Shown: in pieces, positions 44,662 to 53,930 of the stretch
Layout: each line of letters starts with the position of its first letter
Position numbering within the stretch: the first letter of the stretch is position 1
Notes under the pieces: model-generated
Seen by the model: only the letters and a program-made list of their open reading frames with translations
Told to the model about the DNA's origin: nothing
Databases searched by the model: none
Program-made: the position numbers and the translations under genes
Source of the DNA: Algibacter luteus
GTDB lineage: Bacteria; Bacteroidota; Bacteroidia; Flavobacteriales; Flavobacteriaceae
Assembly: GCF_900141715.1 (NCBI RefSeq)
Contig: NZ_FQYK01000001.1
Span: forward strand, 1 to 64,000
DNA length: 64,000 nt
Direction: 5' to 3'

Positions 44662-44722
44662 ATTTTTTTAGAATTAATTATTATAAAAATAAAATTCAAC
44701 AAATAACTTAAAAATAAAAACT

Positions 44723-45079
44723 ATGAAAACTAAAAATTTAATTTTCGTTCTAGCAATGTCGATGTTGCTATTCAATTGTTCTAGTGATAGTAATGATGAT
44801 GTCAAGGAACAAGAAATGAATCCAGATCCAACTACAATTACTTATGATGCACATATTGCAAGTATTATCAATAACAATTGTAACCAATGCCATGGAAGTA
44901 CGCCAACTAACAATGCGCCTTTTTCATTAACCACTTACGATGCTGTAAGAGGTAGAGTTGACCGCATCATTGCGCGTGTAAATAATTCAACCAATCCAAT
45001 GCCTCCATCTGGCCAGATAAGTTCCAATTTGAGGGACATGATACAAAAATGGAAAGATGATGGACTATTAGAAAACTAA
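44723..45079 (+). CDS. Lipoprotein cytochrome c (single CxxCH)
   Basis: 118 residues. The lipobox is MLLFNC (Cys19). The mature part has NNNCNQCHGST (CxxCH at 53-57) and a C-terminal Met-bearing segment NPMPPSG that could be the axial ligand. It is a small mono-haem cytochrome anchored in the outer or inner membrane. It stands 61 bases after DUF5777 and before YceI. Confidence 0.88.
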   Translation: MKTKNLIFVLAMSMLLFNCSSDSNDDVKEQEMNPDPTTITYDAHIASIINNNCNQCHGSTPTNNAPFSLTTYDAVRGRVDRIIARVNNSTNPMPPSGQISSNLRDMIQKWKDDGLLEN

Positions 45080-45140
45080 TTTTTTTTAATTTCTGGTTTA
45101 GTTTTTGCGTGTGTTTAGTGATTATGAAATTAAAAGAAAT

Positions 45141-45695
45141 ATGATACGAAAGAAATATTTTTTGACTTTAGTCATATGCTTTATTAGTTGTATTGGTTTT
45201 TCTCAAACCAAGTACATTACTAAAACCGGTGTGGTATCTTTTGAAGCCTCAGTCCCCTCTTTTGAAGAAGTAAAAGCATCAAACAATTCGGTAACAGCCA
45301 TTATAAATACAGATTCTGGTGAATTTGCTGCACTTGTTCTTATAAAAGGCTTTCGCTTTAAAAATGCCTTAATGGAGGAACATTTTAATGAAAATTATGC
45401 AGAGTCAGACCAATTTCCTAAAGCGACTTTTAAGGGTAAAATTACTGATTTTAATTTAGGGAATATCACAACAAACACGTCTTTTAAAGCTAATGGTGAG
45501 TTAAATTTTCATGGTAAAACAAAGCAACTCAAAGATATTGTGTTTAATATTTCCAAGGGAGAAAATGAAATTTCCATTACAGGAAATTTTAAAGCTTTAG
45601 CTTCAGATTTTGATATTAAAATTCCTAAAATAGTTAGTAACAAAATTGCTGAAGATATTGAAGTGTCTTTTCAGTTTGATTTAAAAAAGAAATAA
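45141..45695 (+). CDS. YceI-family periplasmic protein
   Basis: 184 residues from the ATG at 45141; a longer reading needs a TTG at 45105 and breaks the signal peptide. The signal (TLVICFISCIGFS, cut near QTKY) is followed by the YceI lipocalin-like barrel: FEASVPSFEEVKASNNSVTA, FPKATFKGKITDFN, FKANGELNFHGKTKQL. YceI barrels bind polyisoprenoid lipids such as quinones. In this gene run it could supply or store a quinone for the cytochrome and copper protein. A strong terminator follows. Confidence 0.9.
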   Translation: MIRKKYFLTLVICFISCIGFSQTKYITKTGVVSFEASVPSFEEVKASNNSVTAIINTDSGEFAALVLIKGFRFKNALMEEHFNENYAESDQFPKATFKGKITDFNLGNITTNTSFKANGELNFHGKTKQLKDIVFNISKGENEISITGNFKALASDFDIKIPKIVSNKIAEDIEVSFQFDLKKK

Positions 45696-45722
45696 AAAAA
45701 GCCGCTTAAAGCGGCTTTTTTT
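45694..45722. terminator. Bidirectional intrinsic terminator
   Basis: AAAAAAAGCCGCTT, one-base A loop region, AAGCGGCTTTTTTT. It ends the redox gene run and the convergent carB. Confidence 0.85.
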
Positions 45723-45738
45723 ATTCAATATATGTTTA

Positions 45739-48591
45739 CTATTTACTCAAATACATTTTTCTTCTCGAGTATAATTCGTAAAACTCATCGTCTTTCAAAC
45801 TATCTATAAACAAAATACTCTCTCCTGTACTTTTCATTTCAGGGCCTAAGGTTTTATCAACATTAGGGAATTTATTAAAAGAGAATACTGGTTGCTTAAT
45901 GGCGTAACCTTCAAGTTGTGGATTAAACTTAAAGTCTTTTACTTTTTTCTCACCAAGCATTATTTTGGTTGCATAGTTTACATAAGGCTCACCATAAGCT
46001 TTAGCAATAAATGGTACGGTTCTAGAAGCTCTTGGGTTGGCTTCAATTATGTAAACCACATCATCTTTTATTGCAAATTGAATATTAATCAATCCAACAG
46101 TATTTAAGGCTAAAGCAATTTTTTTCGTGTGATCTTTAATTTGTTGCATCACAAACTCACCCAAATTAAAAGGTGGTAATGTAGAATTACTATCTCCAGA
46201 GTGAACTCCACAAGGTTCAATATGCTCCATTATTCCAATGATGTAAACATCTTCACCATCACAAATTGCATCGGCTTCTGCTTCAATAGCACCTTCTAAA
46301 TAATGATCGAGAAGTAATTGGTTCCCAGGCATTGCGCTTAACAATTCAACTACATGCTTTTCAAGTTCTTGCTTGTTAATTACAATTTTCATGCCTTGAC
46401 CTCCAAGTACATATGATGGACGCACTAATATAGGAAAGTCTAAAACATCGGCAATGGCTGAAGCTTCATCTGCTGTTGTTGCAATATCAAATTGTGGATA
46501 AGGAATATTATTTTCTTTTAACAGATTTGAAAATAATCCTCTATCCTCAGCTAAATCTAACGATTTAAAGCTCGTTCCAATAATTTTTACACCATATCTA
46601 TCAAGTTTCTCAGCAAGTTTAAGTGCTGTTTGCCCACCTAATTGAACAATTACACCTTCAGGTTTTTCATGCTTAATGATGTCGTAAATATGTTCCCAAA
46701 AAACAGGCTCGAAATATAGTTTATCCGCTGTATCAAAATCTGTTGAAACAGTTTCTGGATTACAGTTTATCATGATGGTTTCGTAACCACATTCCTGTGC
46801 AGCATACACACCATGTACACAACAGTAATCAAATTCAATTCCTTGTCCGATTCTATTTGGTCCAGAACCAAGAACAATTATTTTCTTTTTATCTGTAACT
46901 ATACTTTCATTATCAGAGTATCGCTTACCATCAGCAGTTTGCATATCACTTTCAAATGTTGAATAGTAATATGGTGTTTTTGCTTCAAATTCAGCAGCAC
47001 AAGTATCTACCAACTTGTATACACGATTAATACCTAGTTCTTCACGTTTGTTGTATACCTGACTTTCTAAACATCCCAACATGTGAGCTATTTGTCTGTC
47101 TCCATACCCTTTTTGCTTTCCTTCTAATAATAATTCTTTATCAATAGTATCGATATTAAACGTAGAAATCTCTTTTTCTAAGAAATATAGTTCTTCATAT
47201 TGTTTTAAGAACCACATATCGATTTTAGTGATTTCAAAAATCCTACTTAAAGGAATACCCATTTTAATGGCATCGTAAATAATAAATACACGATCCCAAG
47301 AAGCATGAGTTAACTTTTCTATAATTTGTTCGTAGTTGGTATTTTCTTTACCATCGGCACCCAAACCATTACGCTTAATTTCTAATGATTGTGTAGCTTT
47401 ATGCAGTGCTTCTTGGAACGAGCGACCAATCCCCATAACCTCACCTACAGCTTTCATTTGAAGGCCTAATGTTCTATCAGAACCTTCAAATTTATCAAAA
47501 TTCCAACGTGGTATTTTTACAATAACATAATCTAAAGTAGGCTCAAATAACGCCGAAGTAGATTTCGTAATTTGATTATTTAATTCATCTAAATGATAAC
47601 CTAAAGCCAATTTTGTAGCAATCTTTGCAATTGGATATCCAGTAGCTTTACTTGCCAATGCTGAAGAACGTGATACACGCGGGTTAATTTCAATAGCAAT
47701 AATATCTTCATTATCATCAGGACTTACAGCAAATTGCACATTACAACCACCTGCAAAATCACCAATACTTCGCATCATATGGATTGCCATATCACGCATT
47801 TTTTGATACGTTCTATCACTTAACGTCATTGCCGGCGCAACCGTAATAGAATCTCCTGTATGAATACCCATGGGATCCATATTTTCGATTGAACAGATAA
47901 TCACCACATTATCGTTAGCATCTCTAAGTAACTCCAATTCATATTCCTTCCATCCTAAAAGTGCTTTATCTATCATCACTTCATGGATAGGTGAAATTTC
48001 TAATCCATGACGTAAAAGCTTATCGAAATCCTTTTCTTCATAAACAATTGCAGCACCAGCACCACCTAAAGTAAACGAAGAGCGTATACATAATGGAAAA
48101 CCAAACTCTTGAGCAATTTCTTTTCCTTTTAAGAATGAAGAAGCTGTAGCTTGAGGTGCCATTGGGATACCAATTTTTTCCATGAGCTCTCTAAATTGCT
48201 CCCTATCTTCAGTAATATTTATTGCATCAATATCAACACCAATAAGCTCAACACCAAAATCTTTCCATATCCCTTTTTCATCAGCTTCAATAGCTAAATT
48301 TAAAGCGGTTTGTCCTCCCATTGTTGGTAGAACAGCATCAATTTGAGGGTGTTCCTTTAAAATCTTTATAATAGATTTTGTATTTAACGGAAGTAAGTAA
48401 ACATGATCTGCCATTGACGGATCAGTCATGATTGTTGCTGGGTTTGAATTAATTAAAATCGTCTCAATTCCATCCTCTCTTAACGATCTAAGGGCTTGCG
48501 ATCCTGAATAATCAAACTCACAGGCTTGCCCGATAACGATAGGTCCGGAACCAATAATTAAAATAGATTTAATTTTCGAATTTTTCGGCAT
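45739..48591 (-). CDS. carB: Carbamoyl-phosphate synthase, large subunit
   Basis: 950 residues, the length usual in flavobacteria. Two ATP-grasp halves are visible, each starting KSILIIGSGPIVIGQACEFD and KIIVLGSGPNRIGQGIEFDY, with phosphate loops GGQTALNLA and GGQTALKLA. They carry out the carbamate and carbamoyl-phosphate steps. A C-terminal regulatory segment is short (sequence ends LYSRRKMYLSK after SILFIDSLKD), so the MGS-type allosteric domain appears reduced. It supplies pyrimidine and arginine synthesis. The small subunit is not in the window. Confidence 0.96.
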   Translation of the reverse strand: MPKNSKIKSILIIGSGPIVIGQACEFDYSGSQALRSLREDGIETILINSNPATIMTDPSMADHVYLLPLNTKSIIKILKEHPQIDAVLPTMGGQTALNLAIEADEKGIWKDFGVELIGVDIDAINITEDREQFRELMEKIGIPMAPQATASSFLKGKEIAQEFGFPLCIRSSFTLGGAGAAIVYEEKDFDKLLRHGLEISPIHEVMIDKALLGWKEYELELLRDANDNVVIICSIENMDPMGIHTGDSITVAPAMTLSDRTYQKMRDMAIHMMRSIGDFAGGCNVQFAVSPDDNEDIIAIEINPRVSRSSALASKATGYPIAKIATKLALGYHLDELNNQITKSTSALFEPTLDYVIVKIPRWNFDKFEGSDRTLGLQMKAVGEVMGIGRSFQEALHKATQSLEIKRNGLGADGKENTNYEQIIEKLTHASWDRVFIIYDAIKMGIPLSRIFEITKIDMWFLKQYEELYFLEKEISTFNIDTIDKELLLEGKQKGYGDRQIAHMLGCLESQVYNKREELGINRVYKLVDTCAAEFEAKTPYYYSTFESDMQTADGKRYSDNESIVTDKKKIIVLGSGPNRIGQGIEFDYCCVHGVYAAQECGYETIMINCNPETVSTDFDTADKLYFEPVFWEHIYDIIKHEKPEGVIVQLGGQTALKLAEKLDRYGVKIIGTSFKSLDLAEDRGLFSNLLKENNIPYPQFDIATTADEASAIADVLDFPILVRPSYVLGGQGMKIVINKQELEKHVVELLSAMPGNQLLLDHYLEGAIEAEADAICDGEDVYIIGIMEHIEPCGVHSGDSNSTLPPFNLGEFVMQQIKDHTKKIALALNTVGLINIQFAIKDDVVYIIEANPRASRTVPFIAKAYGEPYVNYATKIMLGEKKVKDFKFNPQLEGYAIKQPVFSFNKFPNVDKTLGPEMKSTGESILFIDSLKDDEFYELYSRRKMYLSK

Positions 48592-48626
48592 TTTCTTTTG
48601 GTTATAAGTTGTATTTTAATTTGTTA

Positions 48627-48634
48627 CAAAAATA
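48627..48634 (-). promoter_or_regulatory. -7 box of carB
   Basis: TATTTTTG on the minus strand, 35 bases ahead of the carB ATG. No -33 TTG is seen at the usual spacing. Confidence 0.45.
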
Positions 48635-48648
48635 GTAATCCGTAGATA

Positions 48649-48684
48649 TAAAAAAAGGCGTTACACTTAAGTAACACCTTTATA
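48649..48684 (-). terminator. Intrinsic terminator of rpmH
   Basis: On the minus strand, AAAGGTGTTAC and GTAACGCCTTT form an 11-bp stem (one G-T pair) followed by a T-run, 20 bases after the rpmH stop. Confidence 0.7.
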
Positions 48685-48704
48685 TTATCAACAATTGTTA
48701 ATCA

Positions 48705-48866
48705 TTATTTCTTATGTCTAGCTTCAGTTGACACAGATAACTTTTTTCTTCCTTTAGCTCTTCTACGTGCTAATACCTTTCTACCGTTAGCAGAAGCCAT
48801 TCTTTCTCTGAAACCATGTTTGTTTCTTCTCTTTCTTTTCGAAGGCTGAAATGTTCTTTTACTCAT
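48705..48866 (-). CDS. rpmH: 50S ribosomal protein L34
   Basis: 53 residues. It reads [20 protein letters not shown] and then [20 protein letters not shown], the near-invariant L34 core, with a short C-terminal addition ([13 protein letters not shown]) seen in Bacteroidota. It is very basic and belongs to the large ribosomal subunit. It is short enough to be missed by a length cut. It has its own promoter (48929-48959) and terminator. Confidence 0.97.
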   Translation of the reverse strand: MSKRTFQPSKRKRRNKHGFRERMASANGRKVLARRRAKGRKKLSVSTEARHKK

Positions 48867-48928
48867 TATCTTATATCTTTAAAACTGAATTGTAATTTTT
48901 AAAATAGATGGCTTGTTAAAACCGAGGG

Positions 48929-48959
48929 CAAATATACAAAGCCTTTATTACTTTGCAAA
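48929..48959 (-). promoter_or_regulatory. Promoter of rpmH
   Basis: On the minus strand: TTTG (CAAA at 48956-48959), 19 bases, TATATTTG (CAAATATA at 48929-48936). This is a full match in sequence and spacing. Confidence 0.7.
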
Positions 48960-49160
48960 TCATTTTTATAAAAAAATTAGAAATATTTTTTACCCTTGAA
49001 AAATCTTCGTGAGACCTTTATTTATTTAGGATAAACGCATACAATCTTAAAAGTCTTTATATATTTTTTGATAAAAATTTAGTTTCTTTGCAGTCTCAAA
49101 ACATCAATGTGGTTTCATTCTATACTGAAAACACATTTAATTATTTGAAATTTAATAAAT

Positions 49161-49739
49161 ATGTATAATAAAATCATAAAACTTATTATTGCTGCAGGAA
49201 TTATTGCTTTTGCAGTTTATCAATTTACTGAAGGCTATATTGGCAATGGTATTTCCCTTATTTTTTTAGCTTCAATCTTTGTATTCTTATACTTTAAGAA
49301 TGAGTTTATTTTATTAGCTTTTTTAAGGCTACGTAAACAGGACTTTGAAGGTGCTAAAAAATGGCTAAACAAAATTAAAGACCCTGAATCTGCGTTGGTA
49401 ACTAAACAGCAAGGTTATTATAATTACTTACATGGTATTATGGTTTCTCAAGATAATATGAATGAAGCCGAAAAATATTTTAAGAAAGCTGTTTCTTTAG
49501 GATTGTCAATGGATCATGACTTAGCTATGGCTAAACTGAATTTAGCAGGTATTGCTTTTTCTAAACGTAGAAAACAAGAAGCTCAAAAACTGTTGGCTGA
49601 AGCTCAAAAATTAGACAAACAGGGCATGCTTACTGAGCAGATTAAAATGATGAAACAAAACATGAAGCAAGCTGTTGGCCCTAACCAACATTATGGAGCT
49701 GGTGCTTCTGTGAGATCGCAAAAAAGAAGAGGTAGATAA
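49161..49739 (+). CDS. Membrane protein with TPR-like repeats
   Basis: 192 residues. Two N-terminal membrane helices (about 5-22 and 28-46) precede tetratricopeptide-like helices (FEGAKKWLNKIKDPESALVT, NEAEKYFKKAVSLGLSMDHD, AMAKLNLAGIAFSKRRKQEA). The tail is basic and probably unstructured (SVRSQKRRGR). It is probably an inner-membrane scaffold of unknown partner. It ends one base before the convergent cls stop. Confidence 0.8.
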   Translation: MYNKIIKLIIAAGIIAFAVYQFTEGYIGNGISLIFLASIFVFLYFKNEFILLAFLRLRKQDFEGAKKWLNKIKDPESALVTKQQGYYNYLHGIMVSQDNMNEAEKYFKKAVSLGLSMDHDLAMAKLNLAGIAFSKRRKQEAQKLLAEAQKLDKQGMLTEQIKMMKQNMKQAVGPNQHYGAGASVRSQKRRGR

Positions 49740-49740
49740 T

Positions 49741-51195
49741 TTATATTAAAGGAGACCAAAGCCTACATACCGATTCTTTTATTTTTTTATATCTGGAGCG
49801 TTGTAGGTAATCTTCATAATCAACTGCTTCACAATCTTGAAGGTCGTCTAAAAAATGTTGTTTTAATATTTTACTCGTTTCTTTATCATAAATAAAGGCA
49901 TTCACTTCAAAATTGATGTTAAAACTTCTATAATCCATATTAGCGGTTCCTACAGTTGAAAAAATATCATCAACAACCATAGTTTTGGCGTGAATAAATC
50001 CTTTTTTGTAACGGTATACCTTTGCCCCTGCTTCTAACAACTTATCTAAATAAGAATTTGTGGCGTGCTTTACGATTTTAGAATCAGACTTTTTTGGAAT
50101 AATAAGCTTCACATCTAAACCGCTTTTAGCAGCAATTACTAGCGCTGTTATAATTTCATCATTAGGTACAAAATAAGGAGTTGTTATGTAAATATACTCT
50201 TCGGCTGTGGCAATTGCAGTAAACATAGCCTCCATAATATTTGCCCAATCGGTATCAGGTCCGCTTGCCGCAATCTGTAATGCCACATTCTTCGTGCATT
50301 CAGTGTCTGGAAAATAAACTTTCTCAATTTGAAACTTTTGGTTTGAAACAAAATCCCAGGTGGTAAAGAAGTAGATTTGTAATGATTTTACAGCTTCGCC
50401 TACAATTCTAACATGTGTATCTCTCCAAAAATGATTTTTACTTTCGTCATTTAAATACTCATCTTCAATATTTATGCCGCCAACATAAGCAATGACACCA
50501 TCAATAATGGCAATTTTCCGATGATTTCGATAATTCATTTTGCCAGTAAATCTTGAAAATAAAACGGGCATAAAAGGATAATATTCTACACCATTATCAG
50601 TAAGTTTTCGCTTCATCACTGCCGATATGTTGCTACCTACATCATCATAAGTCAAGCGTACTTCAATGTCTTCTTTTGCTTTTTCGCATAAGATGTTTAA
50701 AATTTCGGTTCCTATTTTATCATCCTTAATGATGTAATATTCTAAATGAATGTGATGTTTGGCTGATTCGAGATCTTGAATAAGTTTTGGAAACTTAATA
50801 TTTCCATCCTTCAAGATTTCTATATCATTATGCAACGTTAAGGGTGAGTTATCGCTACTATACAGCAGATTTACGAGTTTGACCTTCTCATCTAAATAGT
50901 TATCTACTTTCTGTATTTCTTTTTCATCAAATTTAAAATCTTCCTGAATCGATTTAATAATGCTCTGATTTAGTACATTTTTTCTGTTGAAGATTTTGTT
51001 CTTTCGATATTCTTGACCAAATAAGTAATAAACTACTAGCCCTAGAAACGGAAAAAATATTAATACTATAATGTAGGATAGCGTTTTTGTAGGGTTAATA
51101 TTTTTGAGCAAAATAGTAATAGCAGCCGAAGCTGCTATTATATAGTTTAACGTTAAGAGAATACTCCAGTAATTATGCTTTATGTATTCAATCAT
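49741..51195 (-). CDS. cls: Cardiolipin synthase (phospholipase D family)
   Basis: 484 residues. Two N-terminal membrane helices (about 10-32 and 38-60) and two HKD motifs: NHRKIAIIDGVIAYVGG and IHAKTMVVDDIFSTVGTANM. It joins two phosphatidylglycerols into cardiolipin in the inner membrane. It follows the lytic transglycosylase by 3 bases on the same strand, so the two are almost certainly one operon. Confidence 0.95.
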   Translation of the reverse strand: MIEYIKHNYWSILLTLNYIIAASAAITILLKNINPTKTLSYIIVLIFFPFLGLVVYYLFGQEYRKNKIFNRKNVLNQSIIKSIQEDFKFDEKEIQKVDNYLDEKVKLVNLLYSSDNSPLTLHNDIEILKDGNIKFPKLIQDLESAKHHIHLEYYIIKDDKIGTEILNILCEKAKEDIEVRLTYDDVGSNISAVMKRKLTDNGVEYYPFMPVLFSRFTGKMNYRNHRKIAIIDGVIAYVGGINIEDEYLNDESKNHFWRDTHVRIVGEAVKSLQIYFFTTWDFVSNQKFQIEKVYFPDTECTKNVALQIAASGPDTDWANIMEAMFTAIATAEEYIYITTPYFVPNDEIITALVIAAKSGLDVKLIIPKKSDSKIVKHATNSYLDKLLEAGAKVYRYKKGFIHAKTMVVDDIFSTVGTANMDYRSFNINFEVNAFIYDKETSKILKQHFLDDLQDCEAVDYEDYLQRSRYKKIKESVCRLWSPLI

Positions 51196-51198
51196 TTT

Positions 51199-52125
51199 TT
51201 AATTATAAGAGTAGAAACCCTCTTTTGGGATTTCAACTAAATATGATTTTCTGCTACGGTTATTTAAATGTGGTTCACGTAACCAAGGGTTGTGTAGTTT
51301 TAAAATTTTATAGTTGATTCCAAATCTTTTTGCAAACTGAGTAAAGTCAGTAACAGCAGTATCCACTTCAACTTTATAGGTTGGAATATTGGTATATAAA
51401 TCTTTTTCTCTAAAGTTAAATCCGTATTTTTTTGGATTCGATAAAATCTCTTTCAAGGCTACAATTCTAAAAAGATAACGTCCTGTTTCCTCGCCTAAAA
51501 GCAAATCATAATAATCAGTAACACCTTGTTCTTCAAGTCGTCTTGAAATTCCAGCATTTCCAGCATTATAAGCAGCTGCAGCCGAAGTCCACGAACCTAA
51601 ACTTTCTTTTGCTTTTAAAATGTATTTACAGGCCACTTCAGTAGCCTTTTCTAAATGATAACGTTCGTCCACATTACTATTAACTTCTAATCCATTTTCT
51701 CTTCCTGTAGCTGGCATAATTTGCCAAACGCCCTTGGCTCCTGCCGGAGACACTGCATTTGTTAGTCCGCTTTCTATAACAGCCAAATACTTAAAATCAT
51801 CTGGTACACCGTGTTTAGCTAAAATAGGCTCAATAATTGGAAAATATTTTTTGGCCCGCTTAAACATTAATAAGCCGTTGGATTGCCAATAGGTATTAAC
51901 TAATAATTCTCTATCCATACGCTCTAAAATATCAGGATTTTGAAGTGGTACAGGCTCACCTGCAAAACTCAAATCTTCTGGAATTTGAAGTGCATAAATG
52001 TTATAATCATTAATTAATTTCGTTTCAAAATTTTCATCGGTAGGAGCATCTTGTAGGGCATAAATAAATAAGGCACATAAACTTAATAATCCCACCATCG
52101 CCAATGCTTTCTGTATTATCTTCAT
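51199..52125 (-). CDS. Lytic murein transglycosylase (SLT domain, MltD-like)
   Basis: 308 residues. A signal peptide or membrane anchor (MVGLLSLCALFIYALQ) is followed by the SLT core: YLAVIESGLTNAVSPAGAKG with catalytic Glu in IES, VWQIMPATGRENGL and AAAYNAGNAGI. The C-terminal part after about 250 resembles a binding segment but shows no clear LysM. It cuts the glycan strands of peptidoglycan in the periplasm. It lies between an alpha/beta hydrolase (36 bases upstream) and cls. Confidence 0.92.
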   Translation of the reverse strand: MKIIQKALAMVGLLSLCALFIYALQDAPTDENFETKLINDYNIYALQIPEDLSFAGEPVPLQNPDILERMDRELLVNTYWQSNGLLMFKRAKKYFPIIEPILAKHGVPDDFKYLAVIESGLTNAVSPAGAKGVWQIMPATGRENGLEVNSNVDERYHLEKATEVACKYILKAKESLGSWTSAAAAYNAGNAGISRRLEEQGVTDYYDLLLGEETGRYLFRIVALKEILSNPKKYGFNFREKDLYTNIPTYKVEVDTAVTDFTQFAKRFGINYKILKLHNPWLREPHLNNRSRKSYLVEIPKEGFYSYN

Positions 52126-52161
52126 TTTTATAAGTTTTGGTTAAAATTAAAAAAAAATACC

Positions 52162-52827
52162 TTAGCTATCTAAAATAAGTTTAGGTAAATTTTCATTAAA
52201 CCATTTATATTTATTAATGATAACTATGTGAGTTCCATTTTTTATCACAATACATCTCGTAATATATTTAATAGGAAAAACTGGGTCTTTATCTCCATGA
52301 ATGTGTATAATTTCTTCATGACAATTTTCTTGATTCCAACATACCATCTCTTTTATAGCCCAACTTAAATATTTGCTATCGTTTACAGACAAATATTTTT
52401 TATAAAGTTCTAATCGTTTTACAATATTTTTACCAAATGCATATTTTTCAAACACATCAATTTTACTTGCTAAACTCGTTGGTGCCAAAAGATAAGCCTT
52501 AGTTGCTTTAGCTAAAAGCATACGCTTAGGTAATTCATTTTTAGTTTTAACACTTGAAACAATTATGAGCTTCCTAACATTTAAATATTTACTCATTTCC
52601 TGAACTAAAACACCACCAAAAGACACCCCTAACAATACAATATTTTCATGCTTTATGTTCTTTGAAAGCCTTAACGCATAATCACTTAAAGACTCATTAT
52701 CATTAGGAATTAGCCACTCTAAAAAGTGCATTTTAAATTGAGTTTCGGGCAATTTAATATGCTCAAAAATTTTTGGGCTAGCTGCCATTCCTGGCATGAA
52801 ATACACATGTATTATCTCTTGATCCAT
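52162..52827 (-). CDS. Alpha/beta hydrolase
   Basis: 221 residues. The nucleophile elbow is LLGVSFGGVLVQE (Gly-Val-Ser-Phe-Gly), the late Asp is in IHGDKDPVFP and the catalytic His in KNGTHIVIINKY. No signal peptide is seen, so it is cytosolic. Its substrate is unknown. It heads the probable operon with the transglycosylase and cls. Confidence 0.85.
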   Translation of the reverse strand: MDQEIIHVYFMPGMAASPKIFEHIKLPETQFKMHFLEWLIPNDNESLSDYALRLSKNIKHENIVLLGVSFGGVLVQEMSKYLNVRKLIIVSSVKTKNELPKRMLLAKATKAYLLAPTSLASKIDVFEKYAFGKNIVKRLELYKKYLSVNDSKYLSWAIKEMVCWNQENCHEEIIHIHGDKDPVFPIKYITRCIVIKNGTHIVIINKYKWFNENLPKLILDS

Positions 52828-52872
52828 AAGGCATTAACCTTTAATTCCCTTTAAAATGTCGTTTTTTTTTCG

Positions 52873-52880
52873 TACTTTTG
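52873..52880 (+). promoter_or_regulatory. -7 box of the small acetyltransferase gene
   Basis: TACTTTTG matches the consensus, 65 bases ahead of the ATG at 52946. Confidence 0.45.
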
Positions 52881-52945
52881 CACAAAGTTATAGAAATAGT
52901 ACTCACTATTACGGATTTCCTAAAGAATTAAAACATTAAATTATT

Positions 52946-53242
52946 ATGGTTGAAGCTGCAGAATTAATTGACAATGATTTTTTACGTCAATTTGAAATTA
53001 AAATTGATAATGATTTAGCAAAAATCGAATATTCATTACAAGAGCGAAAGATTTTTTTAACCAAACTTATTATTCCAGATACAATTAACAATGAAGAATT
53101 CAAAAAAGAATTTTTATCACTTGTATTTGAAGAAATTGAATCGCGTAACTTAAGCGTTATGCCTACATGTCCTGCAATTGCTAAATTTGTAAGGAGTAAC
53201 AGAAAGTACAAACGTATGCTCCCTGTTGGAGTTAGAATTTAA
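52946..53242 (+). CDS. Small GNAT-like (YjdJ-type) protein
   Basis: 98 residues, consistent with the short N-acetyltransferase family that has one acetyl-CoA-binding core: AKIEYSLQERKIFLTKLIIP, IESRNLSVMPTCPAIAKFVR and a basic end KYKRMLPVGVRI. The Cys in PTCPAIAKF is typical of this group. Substrates are unknown. It ends in a terminator shared with the convergent lipoprotein. Confidence 0.8.
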   Translation: MVEAAELIDNDFLRQFEIKIDNDLAKIEYSLQERKIFLTKLIIPDTINNEEFKKEFLSLVFEEIESRNLSVMPTCPAIAKFVRSNRKYKRMLPVGVRI

Positions 53243-53260
53243 TTTTTCTAAAAAAAACAA

Positions 53261-53295
53261 AAAAGCCGAAACTATTAGTTTCGGCTTTTTTGTTT
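53261..53295. terminator. Bidirectional intrinsic terminator
   Basis: GCCGAAAC, loop TATTA, GTTTCGGC flanked by an A-run and a T-run, between two convergent genes. Confidence 0.85.
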
Positions 53296-53822
53296 TAAAG
53301 TATTTTATTTTTCTGATAGACTAAAGTTAAATCTTTAGTCTCTACTATTTCGCTAAGATCTGCATTATACACTTCAAGTCTGTCTTCAAAAACAATTGAA
53401 ATTTCAGTACCATCATAATATGCTTCTATTTCACCAATGTTAATTATCTCGCTAGACCTTGTATAAGAAGTTGCTAGACTAATAATGCCTTCAGTATCAC
53501 ATGTAACATTAAAACTATATAGATTCAATAAAGGATCTAATAAAATAATGTCTAAGTCTGGATTGAAGGTCGTGTTTAAAGAAACCACACCATTATCATC
53601 AAAAAATAAAGTTTCATTTCTCGCGCAGTCTATCTCGTTTAGAAGATTTGTATTCACTGTGCCATCATTATTAATATCAAAACCCCCGTCAATATTCCAA
53701 GCCGTTAATTCCCAAACACCTGTTAATGGATTGCTATCTGTTTCTTGATTGTCATCAGAAGAGCAACTGGCAAAACAAACTAAAATTAGGATAGCTAAGA
53801 GGTTAAAAATTACCTTATTCAT
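53295..53822 (-). CDS. Lipocalin-like lipoprotein of unknown function
   Basis: 175 residues. The lipobox is LVCFASC (Cys20). The mature protein begins SSDDNQETDSNPLTGVWELT, the start of many flavobacterial lipocalin-like lipoproteins, and continues as beta strands (ETLFFDDNGVVSLNTTFNPD). Two further cysteines could pair (EIDCARN and NVTCDTEG). The ligand is unknown. It has no operon partner. Confidence 0.75.
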   Translation of the reverse strand: MNKVIFNLLAILILVCFASCSSDDNQETDSNPLTGVWELTAWNIDGGFDINNDGTVNTNLLNEIDCARNETLFFDDNGVVSLNTTFNPDLDIILLDPLLNLYSFNVTCDTEGIISLATSYTRSSEIINIGEIEAYYDGTEISIVFEDRLEVYNADLSEIVETKDLTLVYQKNKIL

Positions 53823-53930
53823 TTTGGGGCATGATTAATTACTAGTAAAAATAATAGCGATTGTTTTAATTGCATAATTAATAGGCTAAAGGGCTTAAAA
53901 TCAAGGTTTATAAGTTTAAAATGACCTCAA

